Shown: positions 15,086 through 24,147, counted from the stretch's first letter. The stretch is DNA of 64,000 nt from Bacillus sp. USDA818B3_A (GCF_009928415.1 NZ_JAABNN010000016.1:1-64000); one strand, 5' to 3'. A program made the numbers and translations. The notes: generated by a model from the sequence alone, not told the origin.

Positions 15086-15724
15086 TTGGAAAAACAGTAC
15101 TTCTTTTCAAACAATGTGATTGACTCATATATAAATGATTTAAGTCGAAACCTGATTGACTTACCCAAAAGTATCAAAGAACAACATATAGCCGAGATAA
15201 AATCGGATTTGTTTGAAAGTGCAGTAGAAAAGGAAAGAGAGGGTGTTCCGGAAAAGGAGTTACCTCATATAGTATTAAAAGATTTCTTGCCACCAAGACA
15301 GCTTGCAAATGAAATATTAGATGAATATTCAGATATAAATATTAACGAATCGAAAAAATCATTAAACTTTTTAAAGTACTATACAGTGTTATCAATAGGC
15401 TGTTTAGGTGCTTTGGCAGTTCCAATCGCAATGGGGGGAATTAATATTTCTTCAAACTTGCCATTTGCACTTGCTTTTGTACTATCGAATCTTTGGCTTA
15501 TTTTTGGAAAACTACCTTGGAACATTACTACGTTAAATTTTCTAAAAAAATTAATGAAGGTAAGTAATTTAATATTTGCAATTGGTTTTGCTTGCTTTGC
15601 AATCAGGCTGATGGTAATCAAAACTATCGAAAGTTTTACGTTAAGTTATTTTATTGGCTATTTAATATTAACAATATGGTACGTATTGTTTTTAAAAATA
15701 TTCTATAGAAGAAAACAGGCTTAG
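15086..15724 (+). CDS. HAAS-domain (DUF1700-like) membrane protein
   Basis: A 212-residue protein starting with TTG behind GGGGAG. Residues about 10-90 form an amphipathic HAAS-type signalling domain (IDSYINDLSRNLIDLP, EIKSDLFESAVEKEREG). Four hydrophobic segments follow. It partners the PadR regulator immediately upstream and may sense or remodel the envelope. No enzyme motif is seen. Confidence 0.82.
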   Translation: MEKQYFFSNNVIDSYINDLSRNLIDLPKSIKEQHIAEIKSDLFESAVEKEREGVPEKELPHIVLKDFLPPRQLANEILDEYSDININESKKSLNFLKYYTVLSIGCLGALAVPIAMGGINISSNLPFALAFVLSNLWLIFGKLPWNITTLNFLKKLMKVSNLIFAIGFACFAIRLMVIKTIESFTLSYFIGYLILTIWYVLFLKIFYRRKQA

Positions 15725-15752
15725 GGTACATCCCCTAAGCTTGTTTTTGTTT
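15719..15752 (+). terminator. Terminator of the PadR-HAAS operon
   Basis: GCTTAGGG and CCCTAAGC pair around TACATC, then TTGTTTTTG. The stop codon lies in the 5' arm. Confidence 0.85.
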
Positions 15753-15765
15753 TAATTTTGATTTA

Positions 15766-16248
15766 TCAACTGAAGGAACAACCAACGTTAAAGGCAATTG
15801 CACAACCTAAACTAGCTACGGCACCAACCATTGGAACAAACACAGTCAAACCACCAAAGGCAGCTGTACAAGCAATAATACCGGCCATACTACAAGCAAA
15901 GCTTACACCGCTAAATTTAAAGCCTTTTGCACTATATGTACCAGATTGAGATTCTGCTTTTTCTTGGTTCTTATCATATTGAGCGATTTGAGTAGCATCG
16001 CCATCAGCATTAAACTTAAATACATCGTATCTTACTACTTCATTTGTATCTAGATTCAACCAGACTTGTTTTCTAGCAACTTCTTGATCAGCTTCCTTGA
16101 CGAAAAAGCTAGTATAGACACCAACCTTTTTGTATGTAATACCTTCGTCTGTTAAGTTTTCGAAAGTAATGTAGCTGTCTGCTTTCCTTTCTTCTTTAAA
16201 ATTGTCTTTATTGAGTTGTTTTAACTCTTGGGGGGATCGAGCCGCCAT
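15766..16248 (-). CDS. Bacteriocin-like precursor, probably 5'-truncated
   Basis: A 160-residue frame. Residues 1-110 are polar (ELKQLNKDNFKEERKADSY, VWLNLDTNEVVRYDVFKF). The last 50 residues are a hydrophobic, Gly/Ala-rich segment with four cysteines (FACSMAGIIACTAAFGG, ASLGCAIAFNVGCSFS). This layout resembles Cys-containing peptide bacteriocins released from the C-terminus of a larger secreted precursor. No signal peptide is present; the 5' end abuts a broken acetyltransferase gene at about 16236-16248, so the natural N-terminus was probably lost. No dedicated transporter or immunity gene is adjacent. The bacteriocin assignment is inference. Confidence 0.5.
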   Translation of the reverse strand: MAARSPQELKQLNKDNFKEERKADSYITFENLTDEGITYKKVGVYTSFFVKEADQEVARKQVWLNLDTNEVVRYDVFKFNADGDATQIAQYDKNQEKAESQSGTYSAKGFKFSGVSFACSMAGIIACTAAFGGLTVFVPMVGAVASLGCAIAFNVGCSFS

Positions 16249-16668
16249 TTTACTTTTGCTATGGAACGAACATCGAATTTGGCGGGGGTAATTATATTAA
16301 TTTTAACTGTAATTTTATTGAAGATACGAAAATCACCATCGGAAAAGATGTTTTGTTTGGTCCGGCTGTAACCATCGCTACTGTTGGTCATCCAATCAAT
16401 CCTAATTCCCGAGGATATATGTATGCGGATCCGGTGAAAATTGGGGATAATTGCTGGATCGGAGCAGGCAGCATCATTTGTCCCGGGGTAACCATTGGCG
16501 ATAACAGTGTCATCGGTGCTGGAAGTGTAGTGACGAAAGATATTCCTGCTAATTCGGTTGCTGTTGGCAATCCTTGCACGCACCATCAATGAACACGATA
16601 TGAAATATTACTATAAGGACAGAGAAAAAACCCAAGAAGATTTGGACGAGGAAGCTAACTTAAGATAA
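16236..16668 (+). pseudogene. maa: Maltose/galactoside O-acetyltransferase remnant
   Basis: The C-terminal half of a Maa/NodL-type hexapeptide acetyltransferase: IEPPFYFCYGTNIEFGGG, KITIGKDVLFGPAVTI and the GDNCWIGAGSIICPGVTIG hexapeptide repeats are intact. The first roughly 80 residues are missing, cut where the bacteriocin-like gene begins. After GNPC a small deletion shifts the frame; the real C-terminus INEHDMKYYYKDRE continues in another frame to TAA at 16668. It cannot make a functional enzyme. Confidence 0.85.
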
Positions 16669-16693
16669 TTCATCATAAGAGGAGTAGATCAGA

Positions 16694-16895
16694 TGATTAA
16701 ATTAGTGTTAACCGATATGGATGGAACATTCTTGAATAATAGCGTTGATTTTAATAGAGAACTGTACATGGACGTTAAGTCCGTAATGCTGTTGATCAAT
16801 TAAAAGATGCTACGAATTTTATTATACGTTCTAATGAAGAAGATGCGGTCATGAGAACAATCATTCAAATGTTATCGCTGCAGGAAGCTAGGTAA
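16694..16895 (+). pseudogene. HAD-superfamily (Cof-type) hydrolase remnant
   Basis: A good ribosome binding site (AGAGGAG) precedes MIKLVLTDMDGTFLNN, the DxDGT catalytic motif of a Cof-like phosphatase. The frame stops after about 36 codons. A downstream stretch (NAVDQLKDATNFI, RSNEEDAVMRTI) is the family's C-terminal end in another frame. The central part, about 200 residues, is deleted. Confidence 0.85.
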
Positions 16896-16950
16896 AAAAA
16901 CCGATATCAAATGAAACAATTAAACTGGTAAGAGAGTATTGCCTCCAATT

Positions 16951-16989
16951 GTCAAAAACGCCCTCAAATGATTTGAAGGCGTTTTTGAC
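16951..16989 (+). terminator. Terminator after the HAD remnant
   Basis: GTCAAAAACGCC and GGCGTTTTTGAC with inner TCAAA/TTTGA make a long, nearly perfect, bidirectional hairpin. Confidence 0.85.
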
Positions 16990-17144
16990 GTTCCGCAGTA
17001 CAAATGTCCTCAAAAACAATAATATACGGTTGCTTTCCTTTACAATTCTCGGGTATGGTAGAAGTGTTAAAGAAAAATTTGGTATTATTTATAAAGGATA
17101 AAATATTTGAGCATTAATAAAGAGATTTTATTGGAGGAATAACT

Positions 17145-18059
17145 ATGCCTAATAGTAAGCAAAAAATCGTCCCGCATTTATGGTATGACAAAGAGGCAAA
17201 AGAAGCAGCAGAGTTTTATACTTCCATTTTTCCAGACTCCAAAATTACTAGTAAAACGCAAATCAACGACACGCCCTCAGGAGAATCAAATATCGTCTCT
17301 TTTGAGCTATGTGGACAGAAGTTCATGGCAATCAGCGCAGGACCATATTTCAAAATCAACCCGTCAATCTCTTTCATCGTGAATTTTGACCCATCGAAAG
17401 ATAAAAATGCGAGCGAAAAGTTAAATGAGGTTTGGAAAAAATTGACCGATGGCGGCATAGCGTTAATGCCTCTTGATCAGTATCCGTTCAGTGAGAAGTT
17501 TGGCTGGATCCAAGACAAGTTTGGCTTGTCCTGGCAGTTAATCCTAACCAATCCAGAAAGTGAGGAGCGGCCTGCCATCGTGCCATCATTTTTGTTTGTA
17601 GGTGATCAATGCGGTAGGGCGGAAGAGGCGATTAATTTCTACTTATCAGTTTTTAATAACGCAAAGCAGGGACTTCTCACCCGTTACCCAAAAGGTATGG
17701 AACCTGACAAAGAAGGAACCATCTTGAACGCTGATTTTATGGTTGAAAATCAGTGGTTTTCCGCCATGGATAGCGCACACAATCATAAATTCAGCTTCAA
17801 CGAGGCCATCTCATTTATGGTGTACTGCGACACTCAAGAAGAGATTGATCATTACTGGGAAAAGCTCTCTGCTGTTCCTGAAGCCGAGCGATGCGGCTGG
17901 CTGAAAGATCCGTTTGGTATATCCTGGCAGATTGTGCCAAGTGAGATGAACGTGATGATGTCAAAGGGCACACCTGAGCAGCTTGCGCGTGTTACGAAAG
18001 CATTTCTTAAAATGAAGAAATTTGATATTGCGGAATTACAGAAAGCATACAAGGGATAA
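17145..18059 (+). CDS. VOC (PhnB-like) family protein, two domains
   Basis: A 304-residue protein of two PhnB-type VOC domains in tandem: the first starts IVPHLWYDKEAKEAAEFY, the second VPSFLFVGDQCGRAEEAINFY. Each ends with the family signature around GWIQDKFGLSWQ and GWLKDPFGISWQ. Annotated relatives are often mislabelled 3-demethylubiquinone methyltransferases; the true activity is unknown. GGAGGAA lies before the ATG. It is a single gene with its own terminator. Confidence 0.9.
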   Translation: MPNSKQKIVPHLWYDKEAKEAAEFYTSIFPDSKITSKTQINDTPSGESNIVSFELCGQKFMAISAGPYFKINPSISFIVNFDPSKDKNASEKLNEVWKKLTDGGIALMPLDQYPFSEKFGWIQDKFGLSWQLILTNPESEERPAIVPSFLFVGDQCGRAEEAINFYLSVFNNAKQGLLTRYPKGMEPDKEGTILNADFMVENQWFSAMDSAHNHKFSFNEAISFMVYCDTQEEIDHYWEKLSAVPEAERCGWLKDPFGISWQIVPSEMNVMMSKGTPEQLARVTKAFLKMKKFDIAELQKAYKG

Positions 18060-18070
18060 GTATCTCGGGA

Positions 18071-18099
18071 GGCACTGTCATGATGATAGTGCCTTTTTT
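18071..18099 (+). terminator. Terminator after the VOC gene
   Basis: GGCACT and AGTGCC with inner TCAT/ATGA pairing, then TTTTTT. Confidence 0.85.
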
Positions 18100-18224
18100 A
18101 TTTTGTTTTAATTCTTACTTTACAGGTAGGAATTATAGGTTTATAATGAAATTAACCTAATAAACAGATATATAAGTTGTTGTATTCAGGAATGTTTTGT
18201 ATAACTAAAGGGAGTGTGTTTCTG

Positions 18225-18407
18225 ATGAGAAAGAATGATGAAAAGAAGCGGCAAAAACTTATCAATAAATTAATTTTCTTTAACGTATACAACAAAGAAG
18301 ATCAACAGCTTTATAAGTTGCCACTATCAAGATTAGAATATGAGTATAGAAGATTTAAAGTACAAAACCACCCGCATGGTGAGTTTGGCTCTATCCAGAT
18401 TGTATAA
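18225..18407 (+). CDS. FbpA-like small basic protein
   Basis: A 60-residue basic protein. DEKKRQKLINKLIFFNVYNK followed by LYKLPLSRLEYEYRR matches the Fur-regulated basic protein A pattern of Bacillus (helix, turn, L-x-LS-LE-EY). FbpA acts with the FsrA small RNA in iron sparing. GGGAGTGTG precedes the ATG. I do not see a convincing Fur box upstream, so iron control is not shown by the sequence. Its own terminator follows. Confidence 0.75.
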   Translation: MRKNDEKKRQKLINKLIFFNVYNKEDQQLYKLPLSRLEYEYRRFKVQNHPHGEFGSIQIV

Positions 18408-18426
18408 ATTAAATATGTCTACGATA

Positions 18427-18466
18427 AAAAAGACTGCAGGTGTTCCACACCTGCGGTCTTTTTTTG
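18427..18466 (+). terminator. Terminator after the FbpA-like gene
   Basis: AGACTGCAGGTG and CACCTGCGGTCT pair around TTCCA, followed by seven T. Confidence 0.9.
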
Positions 18467-18650
18467 CACGAAAATATCTTTAAAAGTTCCCTTTAATTCC
18501 TAAACTTAGTCTTTATCACACACCTGCAATGGGTAGCTCGTCATATGATACATTAGCATGTGATTTCAAAGTGAAACGTTCACTATAAGAATATGGAATT
18601 GTTTTATGAGGGGAGATGCTTTTTTTAAAAAGGAACTTTGGAGGGATATT

Positions 18651-20030
18651 TTGAAGACTTTATTATTAGAAAACATATTAACGGCAATGAACATTCAGCC
18701 TAATGAAAAGCAAAAAGGTATACGGATTAAGACAGTCACTGATGCCAGACCTGAAATTAGGAGTCATACCTTATATTTTCGTTTGAGCAACCTGGAGGTG
18801 CCGGTTGAAAGGATCAAGAAGTACAAGAATGTGTTTATTGTTACAGATACACCATTTTCTCAAATGGAAAGTTTAAAGCCTGAGCAAATCATTATGGTAG
18901 AGGACCTCAAAGAGAGTTTCTTTCAATTCACGTCCTATTACAGGCATCTGTTTAACATTCCTGTCGTTGCCATTACTGGTACATGCGGTAAGTCTACTAC
19001 GAAGGAAATGCTAAAACATATCCTAGAAGAAAAACACAATGTTCAAGCAACCATCTCCAGCAAAAACGCCGATTATTACAACCTTTCATATTTATTGGGA
19101 ATTGAGGAAGACACGGATGTGGCCGTGTTTGAAACAGCCGTATCTAAAAGAGGGGATATGACGGAATCCTGTAAGTATTTTTACCCGACGATTGGAATTA
19201 TGACCATGATAGATGTAGATCATACGGATAAAATCCGCTCGTTTGATCGTTATCTTGCCGAAAAGGCAAAAATCATGGAAGGTATGAATAATGAGGGAAT
19301 TCTTATCCTAAATTCGGACGACCCACATCTTGCCTCCATTGATACGTCTAAATTTAAGGGAGAAATTATCACATTCGGAAAAAACAAGAATGCTATGTTT
19401 AGGATTGAGAAGTATCAATATGAAGCGTCCGGCATGACTTTTTGGATGGAATATAAGAATAATGAATATAAAGGATATATTCCGGGTCTTGGTGATCATA
19501 GCGTCTATAATGCAGTAGCATCATTGGCCGCCGCCGCAGTGTTAGGAGTGGATATTCATTATGCGTTAAAAAGATTATCCTCTTATCATCACATGAGATC
19601 CCATTTTGAAATCATGGAAGGACGTAATCAAGTCACGCTCGTGGACGATACATGGAAGTCAAATCCGGCTTCCCTGAAAAAAGGGTTAGAAACGCTAAGC
19701 AAGATTGCATTGCCAAATCAAAGAAAAATTGCTGTTCTGGGAAGAATGTGCGCGCTTGGTAAATATGCAGATGAAGAATACGAAAAGGCAGGACATTTAG
19801 TCGCTGCTTTGGGGATCGATATTCTTATCACTAAAGGGTTTATAGCAAAAGATTTTCAGAAGCCAGCGATAGAGGCAGGGGTAAATCCAGACCATGTTTA
19901 CCATTTTTCAGATGCAGATGAGATGAAAAGGTTTTTTGATGCATTTTTAATCCCAAATGACATTGTCTATTTCAAAACGAACGCGAATGACTCAGACATG
20001 GATGATGTCATTGAATATTTAAGAAATTAA
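18651..20030 (+). CDS. Mur ligase family protein (MurF-like)
   Basis: A 459-residue ATP-dependent ligase of the Mur fold. The P-loop is GTCGKSTTKEM, the central domain has NADYYNLSYLLGIE and VAVFETAVSKRGDM, and the C-terminal domain VTLVDDTWKSNPASL. It resembles UDP-MurNAc-tripeptide D-Ala-D-Ala ligase, but the N-terminal substrate domain is short, so it is a paralogue of unknown substrate. The TTG at 18651 is chosen for GGAGGG five bases upstream; an ATG at 18606 also opens the frame. No cell-wall genes flank it. Confidence 0.87.
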   Translation: MKTLLLENILTAMNIQPNEKQKGIRIKTVTDARPEIRSHTLYFRLSNLEVPVERIKKYKNVFIVTDTPFSQMESLKPEQIIMVEDLKESFFQFTSYYRHLFNIPVVAITGTCGKSTTKEMLKHILEEKHNVQATISSKNADYYNLSYLLGIEEDTDVAVFETAVSKRGDMTESCKYFYPTIGIMTMIDVDHTDKIRSFDRYLAEKAKIMEGMNNEGILILNSDDPHLASIDTSKFKGEIITFGKNKNAMFRIEKYQYEASGMTFWMEYKNNEYKGYIPGLGDHSVYNAVASLAAAAVLGVDIHYALKRLSSYHHMRSHFEIMEGRNQVTLVDDTWKSNPASLKKGLETLSKIALPNQRKIAVLGRMCALGKYADEEYEKAGHLVAALGIDILITKGFIAKDFQKPAIEAGVNPDHVYHFSDADEMKRFFDAFLIPNDIVYFKTNANDSDMDDVIEYLRN

Positions 20031-20056
20031 TATGGTTGAAACTTTTCAAAGCATAA

Positions 20057-20116
20057 GGCAGCTTTTGAACTCCAATTTTCCAAGGGGGGAGATGGTGAAC
20101 AGAAAGCTGCCCTATT
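20057..20116 (+). terminator. Terminator after the Mur ligase gene
   Basis: GGCAGCTTT (20057-20065) and AAAGCTGCC (20103-20111) pair across a 37-base loop, followed by CTATTTT. The long loop makes this a moderate call. Confidence 0.55.
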
Positions 20117-20201
20117 TTATGAAAAGAATAGGCGGTTAGTAGCGTTGCTAAGGTTGTTTTCAATTTTCGACAATTTTATTCAAAAAAATTTTATGAAACC
20201 G

Positions 20202-20252
20202 TTGACAGGAAACTCGGAATGATAGTATAGTAAAAACATGAAAGCGATAACA
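20202..20252 (+). promoter_or_regulatory. SigA promoter and CcpA cre site of the bgl operon
   Basis: TTGACA (20202-20207) and TATAGT (20226-20231) are 18 bp apart. Just downstream, TGAAAGCGATAACA (20239-20252) matches the cre consensus with its central CG. CcpA binding there would block initiation or early elongation when preferred sugars are present. Confidence 0.8.
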
Positions 20253-20263
20253 GAATACTCACT

Positions 20264-20361
20264 AGGATTGTTACTGGTCAGGCAGGCAAAACCTAAATCA
20301 CATGATCGTCCCGAGCGCATTGCTCGAACGGTCCGTGCTTTTGGTTTTGCCTGTCTTTTTG
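20264..20361 (+). promoter_or_regulatory. LicT-type RAT antiterminator and overlapping terminator
   Basis: AGGATTGTTACTGGTCAGGC followed by AGGCAAAACCT (to 20294) is a classic ribonucleic antiterminator of the BglG/LicT family. Its 3' half also pairs with GGTTTTGCCTGTC (20343-20355), making a terminator followed by five T. The loop holds a further CGAGC/GCTCG hairpin. LicT, activated by the PTS when beta-glucosides are present, would stabilise the RAT. No licT gene lies nearby, so the antiterminator is encoded elsewhere. Confidence 0.92.
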
Positions 20362-20422
20362 TTATTCTTTCCGCGCGCGAAATCTATTATTCTTCTATTT
20401 TAAATTTATGGAGGTTACTAAC

Positions 20423-22336
20423 ATGAAATATGAGAAGTTATCGAAAGACATTCTCGAGTTAGTTGGCGGAAAAGAAAATATTAATAGTGTTTTCCACTGT
20501 GTAACAAGACTTCGTTTCAAATTGAAAGACGAAAACAAGGCAAAGACAGAGGAAATTAAAAACTTAGATGGTGTTGTTACGGTCATGAAAAGTGGCGGAC
20601 AATATCAAGTCGTTATCGGCAACCACGTGCCAGATGTGTATGCGGCAGTATTAGAAGTGGGCGGTCTTAGCGGCGCTAGTGAAAACGCTTCAAATGATGA
20701 TGATGGTAAAAAAGTCGGTCTTGGTGCCAAATTTATCGACATGATTTCTGGAGTTTTCACTCCAATCTTAGGTGTACTTGCAGCAACAGGTATGTTAAAA
20801 GGTTTGGCCGCTTTATTCTTAGCTTTACATTGGGTAGAAGCAACTTCTGGAACGTATAACCTATTAAATATCGCTGGAGATGGCTTGTTCAATTTCCTAC
20901 CGATCTTCCTAGGTTACACAGCAATGAAAAAATTTGGCGGTACACCGTTTGTCGGTATGGCCATCGCTGCAGCTCTTGTTCATCCAGGTTTGACAGCGCT
21001 GTCAGCAGGAAAGCCACTTTACACTTTATTTAAAGGAACGTTATTCCAATCTGATATTCATATCACATTCTTAGGAATTCCCGTTATCTTAATGAGCTAT
21101 GCGTCAAGCGTTATTCCTATTGTATTAGCAGCATTTTTTGCAGTAAAGGTAGAAAAAGGATTCAAGAAAATCATTCCTGATGTAGTAAAAACATTCGTAG
21201 TTCCATTCTTAACCATAATGGTGATGGTTCCATTAACCTTCCTAGTGATCGGACCAATTGCAACATGGGCTGGAAGCTTACTAGGTGCCGCAACTATTTG
21301 GATTTATAATTTAAGCCCAATCGTGGCTGGTTTAATCCTTGGTGGTTTCTGGCAAGTATTCGTTATGTTTGGTCTTCACTGGGGACTTGTTCCAATTGCA
21401 ATGAACAACATTACATCAATGCATTTTGACCCAATTTTAGCTACAGTCACTTTTGTATCATTTGCACAAACTGGTGCTGTTCTAGCTGTTTTGTTAAAGA
21501 CTAAAAACAAGAAGTTGAAATCTCTAAGTATCCCAGCATTCATTTCAGGTATCTTCGGTGTAACAGAACCAGCGATTTACGGTATTACTTTACCGCTTAA
21601 AAAGCCTTTCATCATGAGCTGTATTGCTGGTGGAATCGGCGGCGGATTGATGGGTGCGTTTGGAAGTAAATTATGGATGTTCGGCGGCATGGGAATCTTC
21701 GCTATTCCAAGTTATATCAAACCAGGTGCAGGACTTGATATGCCATTCTGGGGTGCGATGATCGCGATTGTAGTATCATTCGTACTAGGATTTATCTTAA
21801 CTTATGTTTTTGGATTCAAAGACACAGCAAGCAAAGAAGAAACAAAAGTAGAAGCAACAAAAGTAGAAGTGAAAAAACAAGATGGGCCAGTAGCTGTAGC
21901 TAGCCCAATCAAAGGTGAAATCGTTCCTTTATCTGAAGTAAAAGATCAAGTATTTTCAAGTGAAGCAATGGGTAAAGGTGTAGCGATTAACCCATCTGAA
22001 GGAAAAGTTTTCTCTCCTGTTAATGGAGAAGTAACCCTGATGTTTAAAACAAAACATTCGATTGGTTTAACATCTGAAGATGGTGCACAAATCCTCATTC
22101 ATGTGGGGATGGATACAGTTGAATTAGAAGGTAAACATTTCACTGCTCATGTAAATCAAGGTGATATGGTTAAAGCAGGGGATTTATTAGTTGAATTTGA
22201 TGTAGAAGCGATTAAAGCAGCAGGCTATCAAGTCGTAACACCGATTGTTGTTACAAACACGCCAGATTATCAAGAAGTTAAAGTATTACAGGCAGGAAAA
22301 GTTGATAAAAATGAAAAGCTATTAGTTCTTGTGTAA
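20423..22336 (+). CDS. bglP: PTS beta-glucoside transporter EIIBCA
   Basis: A 637-residue phosphotransferase permease. The N-terminal EIIB domain has its phosphocysteine at Cys26 (VFHCVTRLRF). A ten-segment EIIC domain spans about 100-460, a charged linker (KEETKVEATKVEVKKQ) follows, and the C-terminal EIIA domain carries ILIHVGMDTVEL with the phosphohistidine. It imports and phosphorylates aryl- or oligo-beta-glucosides. The ATG at 20408 lies in the ribosome binding site (ATGGAGG), so 20423 is the start. First gene of the RAT-controlled operon with bglH. Confidence 0.96.
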   Translation: MKYEKLSKDILELVGGKENINSVFHCVTRLRFKLKDENKAKTEEIKNLDGVVTVMKSGGQYQVVIGNHVPDVYAAVLEVGGLSGASENASNDDDGKKVGLGAKFIDMISGVFTPILGVLAATGMLKGLAALFLALHWVEATSGTYNLLNIAGDGLFNFLPIFLGYTAMKKFGGTPFVGMAIAAALVHPGLTALSAGKPLYTLFKGTLFQSDIHITFLGIPVILMSYASSVIPIVLAAFFAVKVEKGFKKIIPDVVKTFVVPFLTIMVMVPLTFLVIGPIATWAGSLLGAATIWIYNLSPIVAGLILGGFWQVFVMFGLHWGLVPIAMNNITSMHFDPILATVTFVSFAQTGAVLAVLLKTKNKKLKSLSIPAFISGIFGVTEPAIYGITLPLKKPFIMSCIAGGIGGGLMGAFGSKLWMFGGMGIFAIPSYIKPGAGLDMPFWGAMIAIVVSFVLGFILTYVFGFKDTASKEETKVEATKVEVKKQDGPVAVASPIKGEIVPLSEVKDQVFSSEAMGKGVAINPSEGKVFSPVNGEVTLMFKTKHSIGLTSEDGAQILIHVGMDTVELEGKHFTAHVNQGDMVKAGDLLVEFDVEAIKAAGYQVVTPIVVTNTPDYQEVKVLQAGKVDKNEKLLVLV

Positions 22337-22361
22337 TTTCAGGTTCAAACTTTTAATGGAT

Positions 22362-22389
22362 ATGGTTCCGGCCTCAAAGCCGGAACCAT
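22362..22389 (+). other. Intercistronic hairpin between bglP and bglH
   Basis: ATGGTTCCGGC and GCCGGAACCAT form an 11-bp GC-rich stem with loop CTCAAA but no T-tract. It is better explained as an RNA processing or stability hairpin that sets the bglP:bglH ratio than as a full terminator. Confidence 0.6.
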
Positions 22390-22420
22390 CAATCCTACAT
22401 ATCATTGGAGGTAAGAAATC

Positions 22421-23875
22421 ATGACTAATTTTAAATTTCCTAAAGACTTTTTATGGGGCGGCGCAACCGCAGCAAACCAATTAGAAGGTGCATATAATGA
22501 AGGCGGCAAAGGTTTATCCATTTTCGATATGGTTAAATTTGTGCCAAAAGAGGAACGCGGAAATGATCCTGAAATGGATGTTAAAAGCGAGAAGGAATTA
22601 GAAGAATTATTATCGTTAGGGGATGGAGAAAACTTTCCAAAGCGACGCGGAATTGATTTTTACAACCGTTATCAGGAAGATATCGCATTGTTTGCGGAAA
22701 TGGGCTTTAAAGTCTTCCGTATGTCTATCTCTTGGCCGCGTATTTTTCCAAATGGAGATGAGCTGACTCCTAATGAAGAAGGTCTAGCTTTTTATGACAA
22801 GGTGTTTGCTGAATTACAAAAATATGGGATCGAGCCATTAGTGACTCTATCACACTATGAAATTCCTCTTAACTTAGTTCAAAAATACAACGGCTGGGCT
22901 GACCGCCGCGTGGTTGAGTTCTTTGTTAATTATGCAGAAACCGTTTTTAACCGTTACAAAGATAAAGTAAAGTATTGGTTAACTTTTAATGAAATCAATA
23001 TCTCTCAATTTTCACCATATATCGGTTCTGGACTTCTGATCGACCGCGTGGAGCATAAGGAACAAGCCGTTTATCAAGCGCTTCACCATCAATTTGTGGC
23101 TAGTGCAAGAGCGGTTAAGGCCTGCCATGAGATCATTCCTGGTTCACAAATCGGCTGTATGTTAGCTCGTATGGAAGTATATCCAGAAACTTGTAATCCA
23201 CAAGATGTCCTAGTTGCATTGGAAGAAGACCAAAAGAATCTTTTCTTCACAGATGTTCAGGTTCGCGGCTATTATCCAAGCCATATGTTAAGCTATTTTG
23301 CAAAAAATAATATCCAAATCGAAATGTTACCTGGTGATGAAGAAATCTTGCTCCAGCACCCTGTTGATTTCCTATCATTTAGTTACTACATGACGATGGT
23401 GGCGAGCGGTGATCCGGAAAAGTTAAAACAAAAAGGAAACTTCTCGAGCGGAATTTTGAACCCTTATCTTGAAACATCTGATTGGGGCTGGCAAATTGAC
23501 CCAACTGGATTAAGAATCACCTTGAAAAAATTGTATGACCGTTATGAAGTGCCTTTATTCATCGTAGAAAATGGCTTAGGTGCATATGACAAGGTGGAAG
23601 AAGATGGTACGATTCAAGATGATTATCGAATTGATTATCTGCGTGAGCATATCAAAGCAATGGGAGATGCCATTCAAGATGGAGTAGACTTAATTGGCTA
23701 CACGACTTGGGGATGTATTGATTTAATCAGTGCGGGTACTTCTGAAATGTCGAAACGCTACGGCTTCATCTATGTTGACCAAGATGATTATGGTAATGGA
23801 ACATTAAAGCGGACTCCGAAAAAATCTTTCCATTGGTACAAAGATGTGATTGCAACGGATGGAGAGAAGCTTTAA
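22421..23875 (+). CDS. bglH: 6-phospho-beta-glucosidase, GH1
   Basis: A 484-residue family GH1 enzyme. The N-terminal signature is FLWGGATAANQLEGA, the acid/base is in LTFNEIN and the nucleophile in FIVENGLGAYD. It hydrolyses the phosphorylated beta-glucosides delivered by BglP into glucose 6-phosphate and aglycone or glucose. GGAGGTAAG precedes the ATG. It follows bglP by 84 bp with a stabilising hairpin between. Confidence 0.95.
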   Translation: MTNFKFPKDFLWGGATAANQLEGAYNEGGKGLSIFDMVKFVPKEERGNDPEMDVKSEKELEELLSLGDGENFPKRRGIDFYNRYQEDIALFAEMGFKVFRMSISWPRIFPNGDELTPNEEGLAFYDKVFAELQKYGIEPLVTLSHYEIPLNLVQKYNGWADRRVVEFFVNYAETVFNRYKDKVKYWLTFNEINISQFSPYIGSGLLIDRVEHKEQAVYQALHHQFVASARAVKACHEIIPGSQIGCMLARMEVYPETCNPQDVLVALEEDQKNLFFTDVQVRGYYPSHMLSYFAKNNIQIEMLPGDEEILLQHPVDFLSFSYYMTMVASGDPEKLKQKGNFSSGILNPYLETSDWGWQIDPTGLRITLKKLYDRYEVPLFIVENGLGAYDKVEEDGTIQDDYRIDYLREHIKAMGDAIQDGVDLIGYTTWGCIDLISAGTSEMSKRYGFIYVDQDDYGNGTLKRTPKKSFHWYKDVIATDGEKL

Positions 23876-24086
23876 CAATTAACTTAATAGTGATATCAAG
23901 AAATTATCTGGATATGGATTTTCTTATTAATTTAAAACTTTAGATTGTTGAAATCCCAGTAAAAGTAGGTTCAGTTATAGGTGATTTTACAAGACAGAGG
24001 GGCGTTCAAGACCTGTAAAGTATAAAAAAAGGGACATCTAGGTGAACGGGTTCCGTTTCCTATCACAAACATTAAAAATGCAAGTT

Positions 24087-24130
24087 AAAATGAGTGCCAA
24101 TTTGTATATGAAATTGGCACTCATTTTTTA
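24087..24130 (+). terminator. Terminator downstream of the bgl operon
   Basis: TGAGTGCCAATTT (24091-24103) and AAATTGGCACTCA (24111-24123) form a perfect 13-bp stem followed by TTTTTTATT. It lies 210 bp after bglH; the gap between has no gene. Confidence 0.9.
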
Positions 24131-24147
24131 TTGGTTTAAAGCCATTT

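Noticed and set aside
18120..18200. Fur box before the FbpA-like gene
   Set aside because: No stretch matches the TGATAAT-N-ATTATCA pattern well enough; AT-rich similarity only.
20238..20426. 62-codon frame over the bgl leader
   Set aside because: It lies entirely within the cre/RAT/terminator region, whose RNA structure explains the sequence.
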